This document shows, piece by piece, positions 1 through 12,889 of a DNA stretch of 59,136 bases. How positions within the stretch are numbered: the first letter of the stretch is position 1; every line of letters starts with the position of its first letter. This DNA comes from Azolla pinnata. Taxonomy: Eukaryota; Streptophyta; Polypodiopsida; Salviniales; Salviniaceae. Location: positions 7,306 to 66,441 of the forward strand of contig JBBBWG010027046.1 of the NCBI GenBank assembly GCA_037176905.1, read 5' to 3'. Both the position numbers and the translations under genes were made by a program. The notes beneath the pieces were generated by a model. It had not been told where the DNA came from and did no database searches. It was given only the letters and a program-made list of their open reading frames with translations.

Positions 1-1260
1 AACCCTGCCCTGGTTGTTAGAACTCTGCAAAATGCAAAGTTGTGATTGGATCACCACTAAGAAATTAACACTCTTCTTCTGCCCATCAAGGAGCTCCAAG
101 AAATGCTGAATCAGAATTTTCAAAGATTGCTTAGCAACACATGAAATGTGTAGACACAGGAATCAAACTTTCAAAATTCTGCCCATCAAGGAGCTCCAAG
201 AATTAATGCTGAATCAGAATTGTCAAAGATTAGCAGCACGTGAAATGTGTAGACACAGGAATCAAACCCTCCCCTGGTAGTTAAAACTCTGCAAACTGCA
301 AAGTTGTGATTGGATCATACCTAAGAAATGGCGAATCAGGGAGCTCCAAGAAATGGCGAATCAGATTTTCAAAGATTACTAGCAGCAGCAGGCGAAAATG
401 TACAGTAGACACAGGAAACTAAACCCTTCTGGACATAGTTAAACTCGGATGCAAAATGCAAAGTCATGGTTGGATCATTGCTAAGAACTGCCAGCATCAA
501 GGAGCCCGGCAAGCGAACCAAGAAATGCTTAATTCAGATCTTCAAAGATTAGAGACAATATGAATAAGCTGTCCTCTTTCATGGATCCGAGGTTGGTTTC
601 TGATCGCAAGATCCATATTGCAGGGCTTGATTCATGTTTCTCTACACAAATTTTCACCTCGACAAATGGTTGGTTGCGACAGATTTTTCCGAAGATTATC
701 CCCTCAAACGATCGAGAAATGCTTCCATCTCAGATCCAAGGTTGTTACGGAAAGCACAGACACATGAATCGTCGAAGCCATATATATGCAGGCCATTTTG
801 GATGAAGCTCTGCCAAGCGAGAAAGGCTGATTCTGAAGATTGTTGTGAATCTTGCAGTCATGAAGCGTACTGTAGATAGGCACAGGAATCGATCCATGGA
901 GAGCTCAGATCCAATCGGCGACCTTTGCTTGAGATCAGAAGCTAGACTAAAACAGTTGAAGGAATAGGCACAGGAATCGAGCCATGGAGAGCTCAGATCG
1001 ATCGCCGACCTTTGCTTCAGATCACAAGCTAGACAAAAACAATTGAGGAATATGCACAGGAATCGAGCCATGGAGAGCTCGGATCAATCGGTGACCTTTG
1101 CTTCAGATCAGAAGCTAGACTAAAACAATTGAAGGAATGTGCACCGGCAGAAGCATTGTCAGAGAATACCATGAAAAATGTAGAGTCCGCAGGAATGGAA
1201 CGAGCTCAGGAAAGGGCAGATTGTCGTCCTGAACCGTGGAAAACCAGGCAACCGATCTGA
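1..1260. repeat. degenerate tandem repeats, two families
   Basis: From 1 to about 560 a unit of roughly 100-170 bp recurs with the landmarks ggagctccaag (near 90, 190, 339) and caggaatcaaa (near 157 and 257), with many substitutions and indels. From about 880 to 1140 a second unit of about 88 bp occurs three times, starting near 885, 972 and 1060, each with ggaatcg-ccatggagagctc. Open frames here are short, overlapping and not protein-like. If the phytocyanin gene to the right has its second exon off the left edge, this block lies inside its intron. No gene is supported. Confidence 0.7.
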
Positions 1261-1262
1261 TT

Positions 1263-1965
1263 CAGCATTTGTAACCCTAACCCTAAAGCTCAGCTAGACT
1301 GAGAGACTGACTGACTGACTGACTGACTGATCCATTGATTGAAAGATACTACCGACAGACAAGACAGATCGATTGAGAACTGACTCATTCAGATTCATTC
1401 AGACGGAAAGACGCTACTGAACAGGCAGCCAGATCGATCGATGAGTAATCAATTCATCGATTGAAACGATACTAGTGACAGAGTCCAGACCGATCGATCG
1501 ATGCCTGACTGATTCATAATTGATGGAAAGATGCTACTGACAGGCAGACGGATCGATCGATCGATCGATGACTGACTGACTGACTGACTGATTCATTGAT
1601 TCATTGATGGAGAGATGCTACTGACAGGCAGACAGATCGACCGATCGATCGATGACTGACTGACTGATTCATTGATTCATTGATGGAGAGATGCTACTGA
1701 CAGGCAGACAGATCGATCGATCGATTCGATCGATGACTGACTGACTGATTCATTGATTCATTGATGGAAAGATGCTACTGACAGGCAGACAGATCGATCG
1801 ATCCATCGATGACTGACTGACTGACTGATTCATTGATTGAAAAGATACTACAGACAGAGTCTACACAGATCGATATCGATCGATCGATGGCTGACCGACC
1901 GATTCATTGATGGAAAAGATACCACAAGACAGACTTCCACACAGATCGATCGATCGATCGGTCGT
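1263..1965. repeat. GATC/GACT-rich minisatellite, about nine units
   Basis: Units of about 60-84 bp contain gatcgatcgatg, a short gactgactgact run, gattcattgatt and then gatgctactgacaggcag. The gatgctactgacagg-like core recurs near 1345, 1409, 1468, 1530, 1614, 1689, 1770, 1845 and 1917. Later units are more alike than the outer ones. A short ccctaaccctaaa telomere-like motif sits just before it near 1271. No coding potential is seen. Confidence 0.8.
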
Positions 1966-2031
1966 CTGATTCCACAGCTTGATGCCGAGATTGCAGGAAA
2001 AGATCGATGATTGCAAAGGAGCTTCGCTTAC

Positions 2032-2239
2032 TGATTTCATCGTTGGTGCGGAAGGTGTGGGAGGCAGACCAGTCGGAGTAGTTGAGGCCGCCGGGGACGT
2101 CGGAGGGGATCTGCCATCCTCTGTTGGCGCCCACGATGTGATCGGTGGCCGAGGCGAGGCGAGGAGAAGAGAAGAGGAGGAGGAAGAAGAAGAAGCAGAA
2201 GAAGCAGAGGAAGGGGAAGGTAGATCGAGCTGCAGCCAT
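2032..2239 (-). CDS. phytocyanin (plastocyanin-like), exon 1 only
   Basis: This is the first exon of a blue-copper-type cell-surface protein. The start ATG is at 2239 and the exon ends at 2032 before a GTAAGC donor, in phase 1. It encodes 69 codons. Residues 1 to about 28 form a very hydrophobic Phe/Leu signal peptide ending near LASAT. Then comes the phytocyanin N-terminus, with HIVGANRGW followed by YSDWSASHTFRTNDEI, matching the family pattern of VG-x-GW, then W-x-x-x-x-F then GD. The copper-ligand region (His, Cys, His and Met/Gln in later exons) is absent: nothing like it is readable on the minus strand between 1 and 2031. The rest of the gene is therefore either beyond the left edge or lost. 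The leader upstream of the ATG carries a GA repeat. Early nodulin-like, uclacyanin or stellacyanin subclass cannot be decided. Confidence 0.75.
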
Positions 2240-2269
2240 GGCGAGCTCCACAACAACACCACACACTAC

Positions 2270-2291
2270 TGTCTCTCTCTCTCTCTCTCTG
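2270..2291. repeat. CT/GA microsatellite in the phytocyanin leader
   Basis: A run of ct dinucleotides lies about 30-50 bp upstream of the phytocyanin start codon, so it reads as a GA repeat in the sense strand. Such GA-rich leaders are common in plant 5' regions. It may be promoter or leader sequence; function is not shown. Confidence 0.7.
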
Positions 2292-3490
2292 TTCTTCTTC
2301 TCTGTTCTCTCTCATTTGCATCTGGAATTTGTTGCTGCTTCCTTTTGTTCTCTGATTCTGCATCTTTTTTTTGCTACAATTTGGTCTGTTAATTCTTCTT
2401 GAATGCAAAGGGAAATTTCTGTGTGCAAAAAATGAAATCAATCAATCACCATTGCATTCTGTTCTGATATGCTGCACATCACTGTTCAGAATCTCCTCCA
2501 AAATCATTCTGTTTCTTGCTTCCTGGCCATGGGGGGAAATGGTGGAGTTCAAAAAGAAAAAAACAGACACCAACTAACTGCCATAACTAACTTTTCAAAA
2601 AAACAATCATTCAAGTTGTATTCAATGCTAGGCAACAGTAGCATTTATGTATGTGTATGTATGTGTGGAGGCATATGTATAAAAGTCAGATGAAGAAAGA
2701 GGCTGAGAAAGAAGAGCATGTTCTGCTTCTTCTCTTGCTGAATCTTCTGATCATCAGATTCCAAACCCCATTTGTCTTGGGGAGCTTCAAATGCAGACCC
2801 AAGATGTATGTGTATTGTTTTGATCTGTGTTTTGATTCCAATTTATCAATCGAGTATGCAAAGTAGCATGCTTGCTCAGCTCAAAATGCAGCATTTTTGC
2901 ATCGAGAATGCGTGGTGAGAATTTGTTTTTTTTTGGAAACAGAGGATGGAATGATCAGCAGAACTCTGATTTTCCACAGTTTTCTCGATGATTCGCTTGG
3001 ACATGGAAGGTGATTGTGGTTATTTTCGAGCTCCAGTGTGACAAGTAAAAAACAGAGTTTGGATCATTCATTCCATCTGTTTCTGTTTGCCATGTTTTCT
3101 AATTTCAACAGCATAGCATCATCATCATCATCATCATCAAAGCATTTACTTTCTTGCAGCTCGCAACCGACTTCTCGTTAAAAGCTTTAACGCTTCTGAT
3201 GCCATTGCAATCCAGACAAACCATTGCCATTGAAAGAAGATGGACCAACATGAAAATGTATTTCATTTCCTAGATGCCAAATCTGTGTAGCAGACAGAGA
3301 CATATATATGCCTCTGATGCAAATGGTGCCTCATACATCTTTCAAGCATATGGAAGAAATGGTGCCAAGAATGTCTATCGAATTCCTCTGGAGTTCCAAA
3401 CAGCCCAATGACAGGAATCGCCCGAGTCTTGTTCATACATCGCTGATACAGAAGTATTTTAAGCATTTATATCATCTACCTCTATATACC
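2292..3490. other. intergenic, no gene seen
   Basis: AT-rich sequence between the phytocyanin start and the 3' end of the kelch gene; it should hold the phytocyanin promoter and the kelch 3' untranslated region. It contains a (cat)n microsatellite near 3117-3138. Open frames are short, lack family resemblance and have no matching splice structure. Confidence 0.6.
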
Positions 3491-6400
3491 TCACTGATAT
3501 GGACAAGACTGCCTGGCACAACGAAGCTTCTCCGCGTGCGCTTGCAATGTTCTTACTTGCGCTAGTTCGAATTCCTCGGCTTCCCGCATCAACCTCCTGA
3601 AATTTGGGAACAAAAGCAAACTGTCGGGTCGAATGTAGTACGAAATCCCAGAAAACTTTGAACGGTAATATGATGATCTAGATCGCTGGAGAGTAGAGAA
3701 GGCTTACCGGATCTTCTCATACTCTTCTCCCTGTTTCAACAATTTCTCTTCGTTCTGCGCCATTACAGGAAAACATGAGAAATTCTCAGATCGGACAATC
3801 GTTGCTACGGCTTTGTGTTAAAAAACCAATGCTGAAACATAACACTTTGCACAACTAACATCTTTCACAAAACCCCTCAACCACTTGAAAGTTTCTCCCC
3901 TCGATACGTATCACACATGAGGAAACCATATATACACCTCACAAAATATATATAGCGCCCGGAAACACTTCAGATTGAGTGGAAAACCAACCAGAAACCA
4001 CAGATTTGCACTTTAAGCAGTATTGATGGTTAGGTTCAGTTGGTCCTCTTTGACTCAGGTTTTGGATTTGTCTAAATACTACAGTTTAAACAGTTTAGAC
4101 AGCTTTAGGACCAGGTTCTAGACAGTCTTAGTGGTTTAAAGAGCTCAAATGGTTTGGTTTGGTTTGGTTTGGTTCGGTTAAGTGGCAGGTTTTGGTCTTT
4201 ACAAAACGGAACTGACCTATTACTGCACCATACTCTCAAGGTCATGCATGAACACTAGGACTTTCCCTGTTGAAACATTTAAGATTTGGAAGCACCAAAT
4301 TACTCCATTTTTTGCCATTTCCCGTGCAAATCACAAAGCTAACAATGACAACCCTTTGCAAATGCCATCTAATTTGGAAAATCACAACAAAAGGCTTTGT
4401 AAGCTTTACTTCAGTTTTACCAACTAACAAAAAGAAAACCTAGAAAGAAAACATTCACAGTGCCTCTGAATATACGACAAAAAAATAGTACCTTTTTCAA
4501 AGACTCATGAAGCGTCGAAGAGTGTTCTTTGGTTTGCTCCAGCGCCTCCTTCAATTGCAGTATTTGAATTCCACCCTTACAACCACAATCAATTAGAAAG
4601 CTTTGTTCGATCCACTCCCTTGTCATTCCTTTTCATGGTAGAAACATGTCAATCAGAGCTCGATTTGTAGCCCAAAACACTCACCTGGTCAGCTATCATT
4701 CTTACAGATTGCAGTTCAGAGCGAAGAAGTGAATTGCTTGATTCAGCTCCTTCTTTGGCTTCCATCAACTGTTTACGCAAAGATAACTCTGTTGTAAAGA
4801 TTCATAACTAGTGTGAAGAGGTTTGTTCTGCAAACAGGAAATTACCTGCTTGTTCTCAGATACCAAAACTGCATTAGAACATGTCAGCGTTTCTTTTTCT
4901 TTCTGCAATGAGGTTATCTTGCAGCTATCCTGCATTGACCCAGTAATTTAGATATGGATATAAGAAGTACATTTTCTTGGTTTTGCATCTTTTGTGCAAT
5001 TTAAGTATTGTGCTTACTATATGACTAGGTGTCTAATTAGTTGGAAGTAGAAAGAAGGAGCTACCTGCTCCATCTGTCTAGCTTGTCGATTTATGGTATC
5101 TTCCAAGGACTTCATGGACTCCTGAAGACAAGCAAAATACACCAGAACAGATGGAATGATAAAGAATTAATGCAAACCCCTTCACGCAAGATGAGAAATT
5201 AGCATTTCACACCTTTGAAGCACCCAAATCAGTAAGTAGCTTGTCAACTCTCATTTGTCTGTCTGCAATATCCTGTTTCCTGCATCCCTTAATGAGTCAA
5301 ACTAACCTCATGCTTCAAAATCTAAAGCTCTATGAGATTTATGGAGCGGAACATGCACCACAGCATGCTAGAGTTCTCACCATTCATGCAAGCAAAATCC
5401 AGAGATGACCGGAAGGAAATTAAATGAATAAAATGCATTCTTTGAATTAGTAAAGATTAAATAGGACTATAAGCATATCTTAGTCACCCTATCAAAAACC
5501 ATGTGAGTAGAATAAATATACTCTTACAAAACTTTCCAATTTCAAGCATTAGAAACCGCAAGTTTTACACATAGCAAACCCAATGTTACTGTGAAATATA
5601 TAGCCCTAACCTTGAGGAGTAAAGTCTTTTCCGTTTCAAATCTAGAGCTCACTTGCTTCAAAGCTTCCATTTGCTTCCCAAGCTCTGTTTCTAATGCATG
5701 CATCTGTAATAATACATAACAGAAACTGTTTGCACATAATGTTCACATTTATGGTCAATTTATCTCTACCAAATTATTTTCATCAACCAATGAGGGTTCC
5801 ACCACCATTGGAGTTCAGTAGAATATGGTGTAACTTGGTATAGGAAGCTACTGCCTGGAATACGAAGTTTATTTTCTCCGCTGTAGAATAGAGAGAACGA
5901 ATGAAGTTTATTGCATTATCTCAAAGGTTAGCAATGGCAATAAGCATCTAGTTAGCATGAAAATTAGGAAGCTATGCCTTAGCTTCTAGAAAGTATCCCA
6001 TCTCATCCAAACACCTTTTTCAACAAATATTATGCTGTGTAGGCAAGAAAGGGAGTTAGTTCCATTAAGATGATAGTCACTGTGGATGACATTAACGGTT
6101 TGTTAAAGAGTGACATCTTTTTCCATGTAAGTCACTCTTTTTCTCTCATCTGCATTCTGGTTAAATCTCCAATGAACTCGAGAACATATTCAATGACGTT
6201 TTGGCCATCTGATGGTATAGTTTTGAGATTACAAGCCATCACAATCCGATAATGATAATGAAATGGTAATAACTACCCAGGGGATTACAAAAAGAGCTTG
6301 TGCATGAACCTCAAGTCTCTCCTATTGCCAGTAGGAGTGTTCACCTACTTCTACACTTGATACTCGGTATGATCATTAATTTCATAAAAATTCAGGTTAT

Positions 6401-9400
6401 GGATATACATGTTTAGTGCATGCTTTGTTAATGATGCATCACGAAACTTACACATGATTTGTATTTATCTCGCTCCAGACTAACTTCAGTAAGAAGAGCT
6501 GTGTTTCCTTCAATAGACCTGCCATAAAACGAGAGATAAGAATGAGTAGGTATTTGCTGAAGAGGGCAGTAGCGTTCCCAAACTTTTTCAACTTCATTCA
6601 ATCACACAGTTTGACGACACACCCAACATTTACAGAAATTTCACAAGAAAAATGGATCATCTGAGATCAGTTTGAAACCAAAACTTTGGACTTCTATGCT
6701 TTGAAACCTGTCATTTGTACCCCAAATTTGGATTTAATAAACAGATGCCTCAGTTCTAAAAGAACCAAAAAAATAAAATATCTTACTTGCTTAGAGTCTG
6801 TAGCTGCTTCTCGTAGCCCTCTAATTTTACTATTTCTGCCTGCCTCGCATTCTCTTTATCATCTAAAGAGTACTTGAGATCCTGAGATACAAATTAAACA
6901 ATATGAAACTCTTATACTATATGTAGCCAGTATTCAAAAAAAATAATGCTCTTCTTCCAGAAAATCGATCTATGTCCTCTACCTGGATCTGAGATTTCAG
7001 GGTTCTATTCTCTTGCTCCAGTTTTTTATATTTCTTATTTTGGTAGGCAAGCTGCAAGTGCCATCAAGCTTTTTGAGATGGAACTTTAAATATCAATATT
7101 CTCAACCAGACACAAAGAAAAGCAATTGTAGCCCTAAATTGTCTTTGTGGGGCAGATGTTTAACAAGTAAGTTATGAAGGGTTTAGCTCCCTTCTCAACA
7201 TTTGAAACATCAATTGAAACCCATTTCATCTTTTTAAAGCAGTAAATAAAGAGAAGTTTGATCAGTAAATCGTCGAAGGTTACCTCCTTTTCCGATTCCG
7301 AAAAAGTTGATTGAAGCTCCATTTTTTCTTTTTCAAGCCTTTGCACATCTTGCTCCAGCTGAACAGTCCGTTGTTGGAAGTTTGAATCCACCAACGTCTA
7401 GTGCATACAAAATAACTAATCGTCAGAACATGAACAGATCCCATACCATGGTCATTAACATTGCCATTATGCCATATCTACATAAACATACACCAATCTT
7501 TTGCATTCCAATAAGAGAAGAAGGAGATTCAGCATATATTGTCTCTTTTGACCCAGACACAATTGGGCTATTAGCAACTGCTCATTGAGCTAAAACCGGC
7601 ATTAACATTTTCTCAATTATGGAGGAAAATGCCTGGCTAACAACTTTCATTACACACTTGAACAAGTTATATTGCCACAATGACTACAATCTTTATTAGA
7701 TTTGGATTGGCATTATTTATATACGCTTGGAATGCAAGAACTAAGGGGTGTTCACTATCTTTAGTTCATGACGTCCATCAAGCTTTGCGAACATATATGA
7801 TTGTACTAATCCACCGTTTTCTAAAGTCGGAATCAATTTTACAGGATGACTTATTGCCAATATCAAAGTTTGCAGTTCATTGCATAGGTTAACAGACATG
7901 TCAAAGTTTACAACATTGAATACATCCTGTGTCTTCCTATGACATTGCACGTGTAGATATTACGGAGAATTTTCACAGACGTGAATTGAGAAAACAAACA
8001 CTGGGCATAATTGTGGAAAAGCAGAGGATGGCTTAATAATGCATGGCAATACAAAATAATATTATGACTTTCGTTCTCAGGGACTTACAAGGCTTGTCTA
8101 CATGAAACATATTATCATGGGAAGTGGTGTTTCAAAGTTACCTTCTCTTTGATTGTTTCTTTCAGAGATTCCACCGACTTTTGTAATGACATCACATCCT
8201 TTTGATAGAGTTCCTTCGGGAAAAACACCTCCATTGTCCTATCTTCAACTGATAACAAGGCCCTGCCTTTAGGACTAATATTCCTTTTTATAGGTACAGT
8301 TGATCTGGTTTCAGGCGTGAAGAGGTTCTCACGAGAGCCACCATCATCCCCTTGCTTTGATTGCAAGTTAGCAGTGACTAACACCACAAAACAGTCAAGA
8401 AATGAAACATCAAGATCATGTCATGTAGATTGCATGAAAATCCTGAGATCTTTAGCATCTGAAATCTGGTTAAATTTGCAAACTTCAGCCACAAAGTAGG
8501 GCTTAAACATTTGAGATACTTGGACACTCAAGAAGTCAGTGCGGAGATATATGCCATAGCCAGAAAGTGGTTACAAGATATCCCCAAATAGTAAGCATCA
8601 CACTTACATAGCCCCCAGTTAGTTTAATCTAGGAATCATAACAGCGACCTACTCAATTAAGGATCATGCACTTAACTTAGCCAGGTGACTTTATTCTCAC
8701 AAAAGAAGAGAAATAAAAAAACCTGATGAGCAGAATATCTAATCCTATCCGGGTCAAAAAAATAGCTCAAGGTTGTACAGAGAGATATAATGAATGAAAG
8801 AAATGCATGTGTAGCCATTTCTAGACTCCAATCCAGCATGCAATCAGTTTAAAACCTACCGAACTTTGGAAGATGTTCTATGTTCTGCTTTTTATGCATT
8901 CTCGGTAGTTTAGTACTTTTCCATCCGCCATCTTCACGTCCTTCATCTTCTTTGCCATCAATGTCCTCGATAATATCTTCAATTTCAGTGACAGATTTCT
9001 TGGTTAACGATCTGTTTCTTACTTCTAGCCCTGCCAAGAAGCAATCCAAGTGTATCTCAGCAAATACCAATGGAAACATAATCATCACTGACAACACGGG
9101 TAATTAAAATCTAATTTGAGGAATAACCTGGTATTTTTGGAAACTTTCGCAGCACAAACATGTCAGCGAATGTAAGACCTGGAAAATCTCACTTTAAAAT
9201 CTATCAAACTTCTTAAATGTATATATTATCAGTACATTATAATCAGGATAATTTTCCACTTACCTTCACCCCCATAACCGCCGAACATATATAATTCTTG
9301 AGACTTGGATACAAGACAATGTGCTGAACGACCAGATAGGGCATTGTATTCCAAAGATCTTTTTCTTGGAGTTTTCTTTATGCCTATTGGATGTTCTGAT

Positions 9401-12400
9401 TGCTCAATCATATGCCAGCTCAAATCTAGGTGTGAGATACTGCAAGGGACCAATGGAACCTACACATTTCTCAAGAGTTTGTTGTTGGTAATGACCATAT
9501 AATACCACTAAATGCAAAAAGTTATCATAATATATAATTTCAACTAAAGTGGCACCACTGAATATAATTGCACAGTATGTATCATGCGTGATTCTCCTCC
9601 CAAAGTAATATCATATGAGAACATTGAGCACCACTCCTAACAGATGTTTATAGTGAAATTTTTCAATTTTCAGAAGAATGCAGCAAAATGCTTCTTCTTG
9701 AGTGCTGAGATAATTCTCAATGTTACAAAACCCTGAACAAAGGGGTGTGCTTCTTAAAACAAGAATAACATCACCTTCAAGAAATTCAACCTGAATAAGT
9801 GTGTTATATGCAACTCTTTCTCCCTCTCCCTCTTTTATTCAAGCTATAAGAACAAATTGTAATCTAATATACTTTGAATAGTATATATGGTACCTGTAAG
9901 ACATAAGCATCACTTAGACGCAACGATCCATGCCGTCCACCATGAATGAAAATAGGCCCATCATCCATAAGAACTGCAACGTGATTAGAACGGGGAGAAG
10001 GCTGCTGTCCTCTCACAGCTACCATGCTCCATCTGTTCGTTAGTGCATCATAAACACTGCCAGAAAGATACCTCATTCTTTTTACATAGCTTCCAAAGAA
10101 AGCCTAGGTTGCAGTAACTCACTCAGTACCTTAAATTTTCCTCATTTATAATTCCTCCCTCAGCTTTACCACCAAACAGAGCAACATAATTGCCAAACAC
10201 TGTGAATGTATGATATCCCCTTCCCTTTGGTTTGGCGCCTTCTGGCCTCAGGTCTTGCCATTCAAGTGTGTCTGAATCCAAGTCCCAGGACATTATACCA
10301 TATTCTTGCATCTCAATGTGCTTAAAAAAACAAAATGACTAGAAAACAGATAATGCTGACCTGTGTGAAAGATAATAAGATCACATAACCAGCTGGGCTT
10401 GGATCCCCCATAGCCTCCATATATTAATATTGAGCGTCTGTGTCTGGGATGAAGAACTGCTGCATGTGTCCCTCGAGGGGTCATGGAGCTATCTGACAAG
10501 ACCGGACAGGACCACTACAAAACTAGAAAAACATATAAAGCATTCCCTAGTGGAACAATTCGATGTTACCTACGTACAACAAGAAATGCATGGACGTTAC
10601 CTTCACGGACACTGTGTTGAAGACATGTACATCAGAGTGCATCATTTTTGGATCACTACCACCTATAACCCATAATTCATTGTCATTAACAAGAGTGCAA
10701 GAGTGATATGCCCTGGGAGAAAATGGCACTTTGGCTTGCAAAAGAGTCCACTGTTCTATTTCAGTATCAAACACCCACATATCATTGAAAAACTCATTGC
10801 CATTACGACCACCCAACACATATATATCTTTCCCAACAAGAGTGGCTGTATGACCGGCTCTTCCTGTCAGACCACGATGTCCTGCATGGGCAAAGAAAAG
10901 AAGCATGAGGATTGATGATAGGCCCTGTTGTAACTGAAAATATTATCCTTCTTTCCATCTCTGACATTCAAAATAATTCTAGCAGCAAACAAAGATCCAA
11001 CTTCTTGCTACGAAGCTCAGCACTTTATGAGACAAATAAAGAATTCCATGTAAATTTTACTGGATGTCACAGTGATTAGTTGTATCAGGGTCTCCTACAT
11101 TTCATAAGTTCCAAAATTCAAGCAACTGAGGTAGGGCAAGTCATAACTCCAATACAACATATTAAGTGCTTCACATTAGTACTAGATGCATATTTCATAA
11201 CAATCCCAATATTTCATTTCCATCTGAGAATTCATTAGTAATTCATGAATGAAATGTAAATATTTTTATAAAAATAGATAAAACTTGGTGCAACAAAACG
11301 ATGAAGGAAAAAAAGAAAGCAAACGCATGGAAGTGATAAAATTTACATTTGCAAAATTTGGCAGAAGAATGTCGGTTTTTCATTCTATGATCGAATTTGT
11401 TGACATAACATCCTATAACGGAGATTTAATCGATCTTAATAGAAAAGATGCCTCCTTCCAGATCCTTCATAACCATTGTAGCTGTAGTATTTTTCAAATT
11501 TGATGTACATGAAGGCTGTATATACGTATACGAACTTCTGGATGGGGTAAAAGTTCTTGCTGATATGAACATTTGGGTTCTTCCATTCTAAAGTCGAGGG
11601 CGTTTCCTTTTGGAACCTCTCCAATATGCTCCCAGAGATGCCAAAATATAACAGCACGCAAGTGTATCCTGATGTATGGATTGACCTCGTGGAATCATCA
11701 TCGTGGTGGTCATCACCATCAGAGCGCTTGAATGGTGGTCACATCAACATCCATATGAAAGGCCAAAATGATCCATGGGACAAAAATAACCAATTATGGG
11801 AACTTGAGAAGTTGATATCACAACCATTTCCCGGATGGCCACTACTGATTGTCAGGATCTCCTCTCCTCCGATAACATTATTTATGAGCAAGAGATAGGT
11901 CACTATCATACTTGAGACATTTCTGGATGAAGCCCACATGGATAGTTCAAAATTTTCTGCGATCGTGTAGTTTCTCGCATCATGGATCATTTTATATGAT
12001 TGTCCACTATTTGATAAGCTTTTTTATTGGCATGACAGATCACATTTTTATTGGTATTCATAGTGAGTTGAATGGTGAATTAGACCTTGAGGAGCGACGA
12101 ACTGACGAATGTATGCGCGTCGATGTGCCCCTATGCAAATACAATGTAACCATGTATACGCTCAAAGTATATGTGTATGTACACCGTTATGTAGTCATAT
12201 AGCTATGCAGGTAGGCATGAATGTATGTAAAGCACATACGTTTCAATGAATGTATGCAGGCATATAGGTTGTACGTACATAAAATGCATGCATGCAAGCA
12301 TATGAGATGGGAGCATACCGCTAAATCATACCACTACCCTTCAAACAGGGGAGGTGAGAGAGCATAAGAAAGAAGGAGGAAGAGGAGAGGGAAAGAGACT

Positions 12401-12463
12401 ACCTGGAAGCAGTTCCCACTGAAGGGTTTTCTTGTACATCTTCTTGCCTCGAGGGTTTGGCAT
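3491..12463 (-). CDS. six-kelch beta-propeller plus coiled-coil protein, 21 exons, 815 aa
   Basis: Coding exons on the minus strand: 12403-12463, 10601-10881, 10361-10514, 10130-10304, 9894-10056, 9264-9459, 9128-9178, 8860-9030, 8142-8377, 7284-7397, 6983-7051, 6787-6881, 6452-6518, 5611-5703, 5213-5272, 5065-5121, 4846-4929, 4685-4768, 4492-4575, 3708-3754, 3491-3596. All phases close. Residues ~20-343 hold six kelch repeats, seen as GRAGHTATLVGKDIYVLGG, SPRAYHSCTL..WVIGG, TPRGTHAAVL..LIYGG, KGRGYHTFTV..ALFGG, SPRSNHVAVL..FIHGG and SGRSAHCLVS..MFGG. These should form one propeller. An acidic linker (EIEDIIEDIDGKEDEG) follows, then ~300 residues of heptad-rich Lys/Glu/Gln coiled coil to the C-terminus, coded by many short exons. 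No acyl-CoA-binding domain precedes the kelch part, so it is not ACBP4/5; it resembles Rab9-effector or Tea1-like kelch/coiled-coil proteins in layout. Intron 3 (10305-10360) is only 56 nt. A scaffold or trafficking role is inference. Confidence 0.87.
4149..4178. repeat. TGGTT microsatellite in a kelch-gene intron
   Basis: A run of tggtt pentamers lies in the intron between coding exons 19 and 20 of the kelch gene. It is simple-sequence DNA with no other visible role. Confidence 0.8.
12130..12310. repeat. ATGT/ATGC-rich simple sequence in kelch intron 1
   Basis: Alternating purine-pyrimidine words such as atgtatg, catgcatgc and gtacgtac are clustered here, in the first intron of the kelch gene. 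They are the same kind of sequence as the larger tract at 25040-25990, but shorter and weaker. Confidence 0.5.
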
Positions 12464-12635
12464 AAAGCAAAGCACATAGAAAACATAACTCCCTGCAAAT
12501 CCTTCAAGCTGGATGCATCAGATTGTGCATGCCTCTGTATGTGTCTGCTGCATGTATATATAATATGCACACAATCATCTGAGACCCTCTGTATATGAAC
12601 ATTGCATTTACAACATCATAGCAATTTCTCTATGG

Positions 12636-12889
12636 TTTTTTTCTTCTTTCTTTTTTTGCTTGCTTTTGGAATCAAGTTCTTCCAATCTTTGAGTGATATT
12701 TGGTGTGACTTGNNNNNNNNNNNNNNNNNNNNNNNNNNNNNNNNNNNNNNNNNNNNNNNNNNNNNNNNNNNNNNNNNNNNNNNNNNNNNNNNNNNNNNNN
12801 NNNNNNNNNNNNTTTTTTTCTTCTTTCTTTTTTTGCTTGCTTTTGGAATCAAGTTCTTCCAATCTTTGAGTGATATTTGGTGTGACTTG
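12636..12889. other. assembly gap (100 N) with identical 77-bp flanks
   Basis: Positions 12713-12812 are exactly 100 N. The 77 bases immediately before the gap (12636-12712) are identical to the 77 bases immediately after it (12813-12889), both starting with seven T and ending gtgacttg. The right contig begins with the sequence that ends the left contig. This is what an unmerged contig overlap looks like, not a biological duplication. The true sequence probably has one copy and no gap. Confidence 0.93.

Noticed and set aside
1979..2441. Other frames over the phytocyanin exon
   Set aside because: Only the frame starting at 2239 has a signal peptide plus the phytocyanin motif. The others are Ser/Leu or Glu/Arg runs from the same simple sequence.
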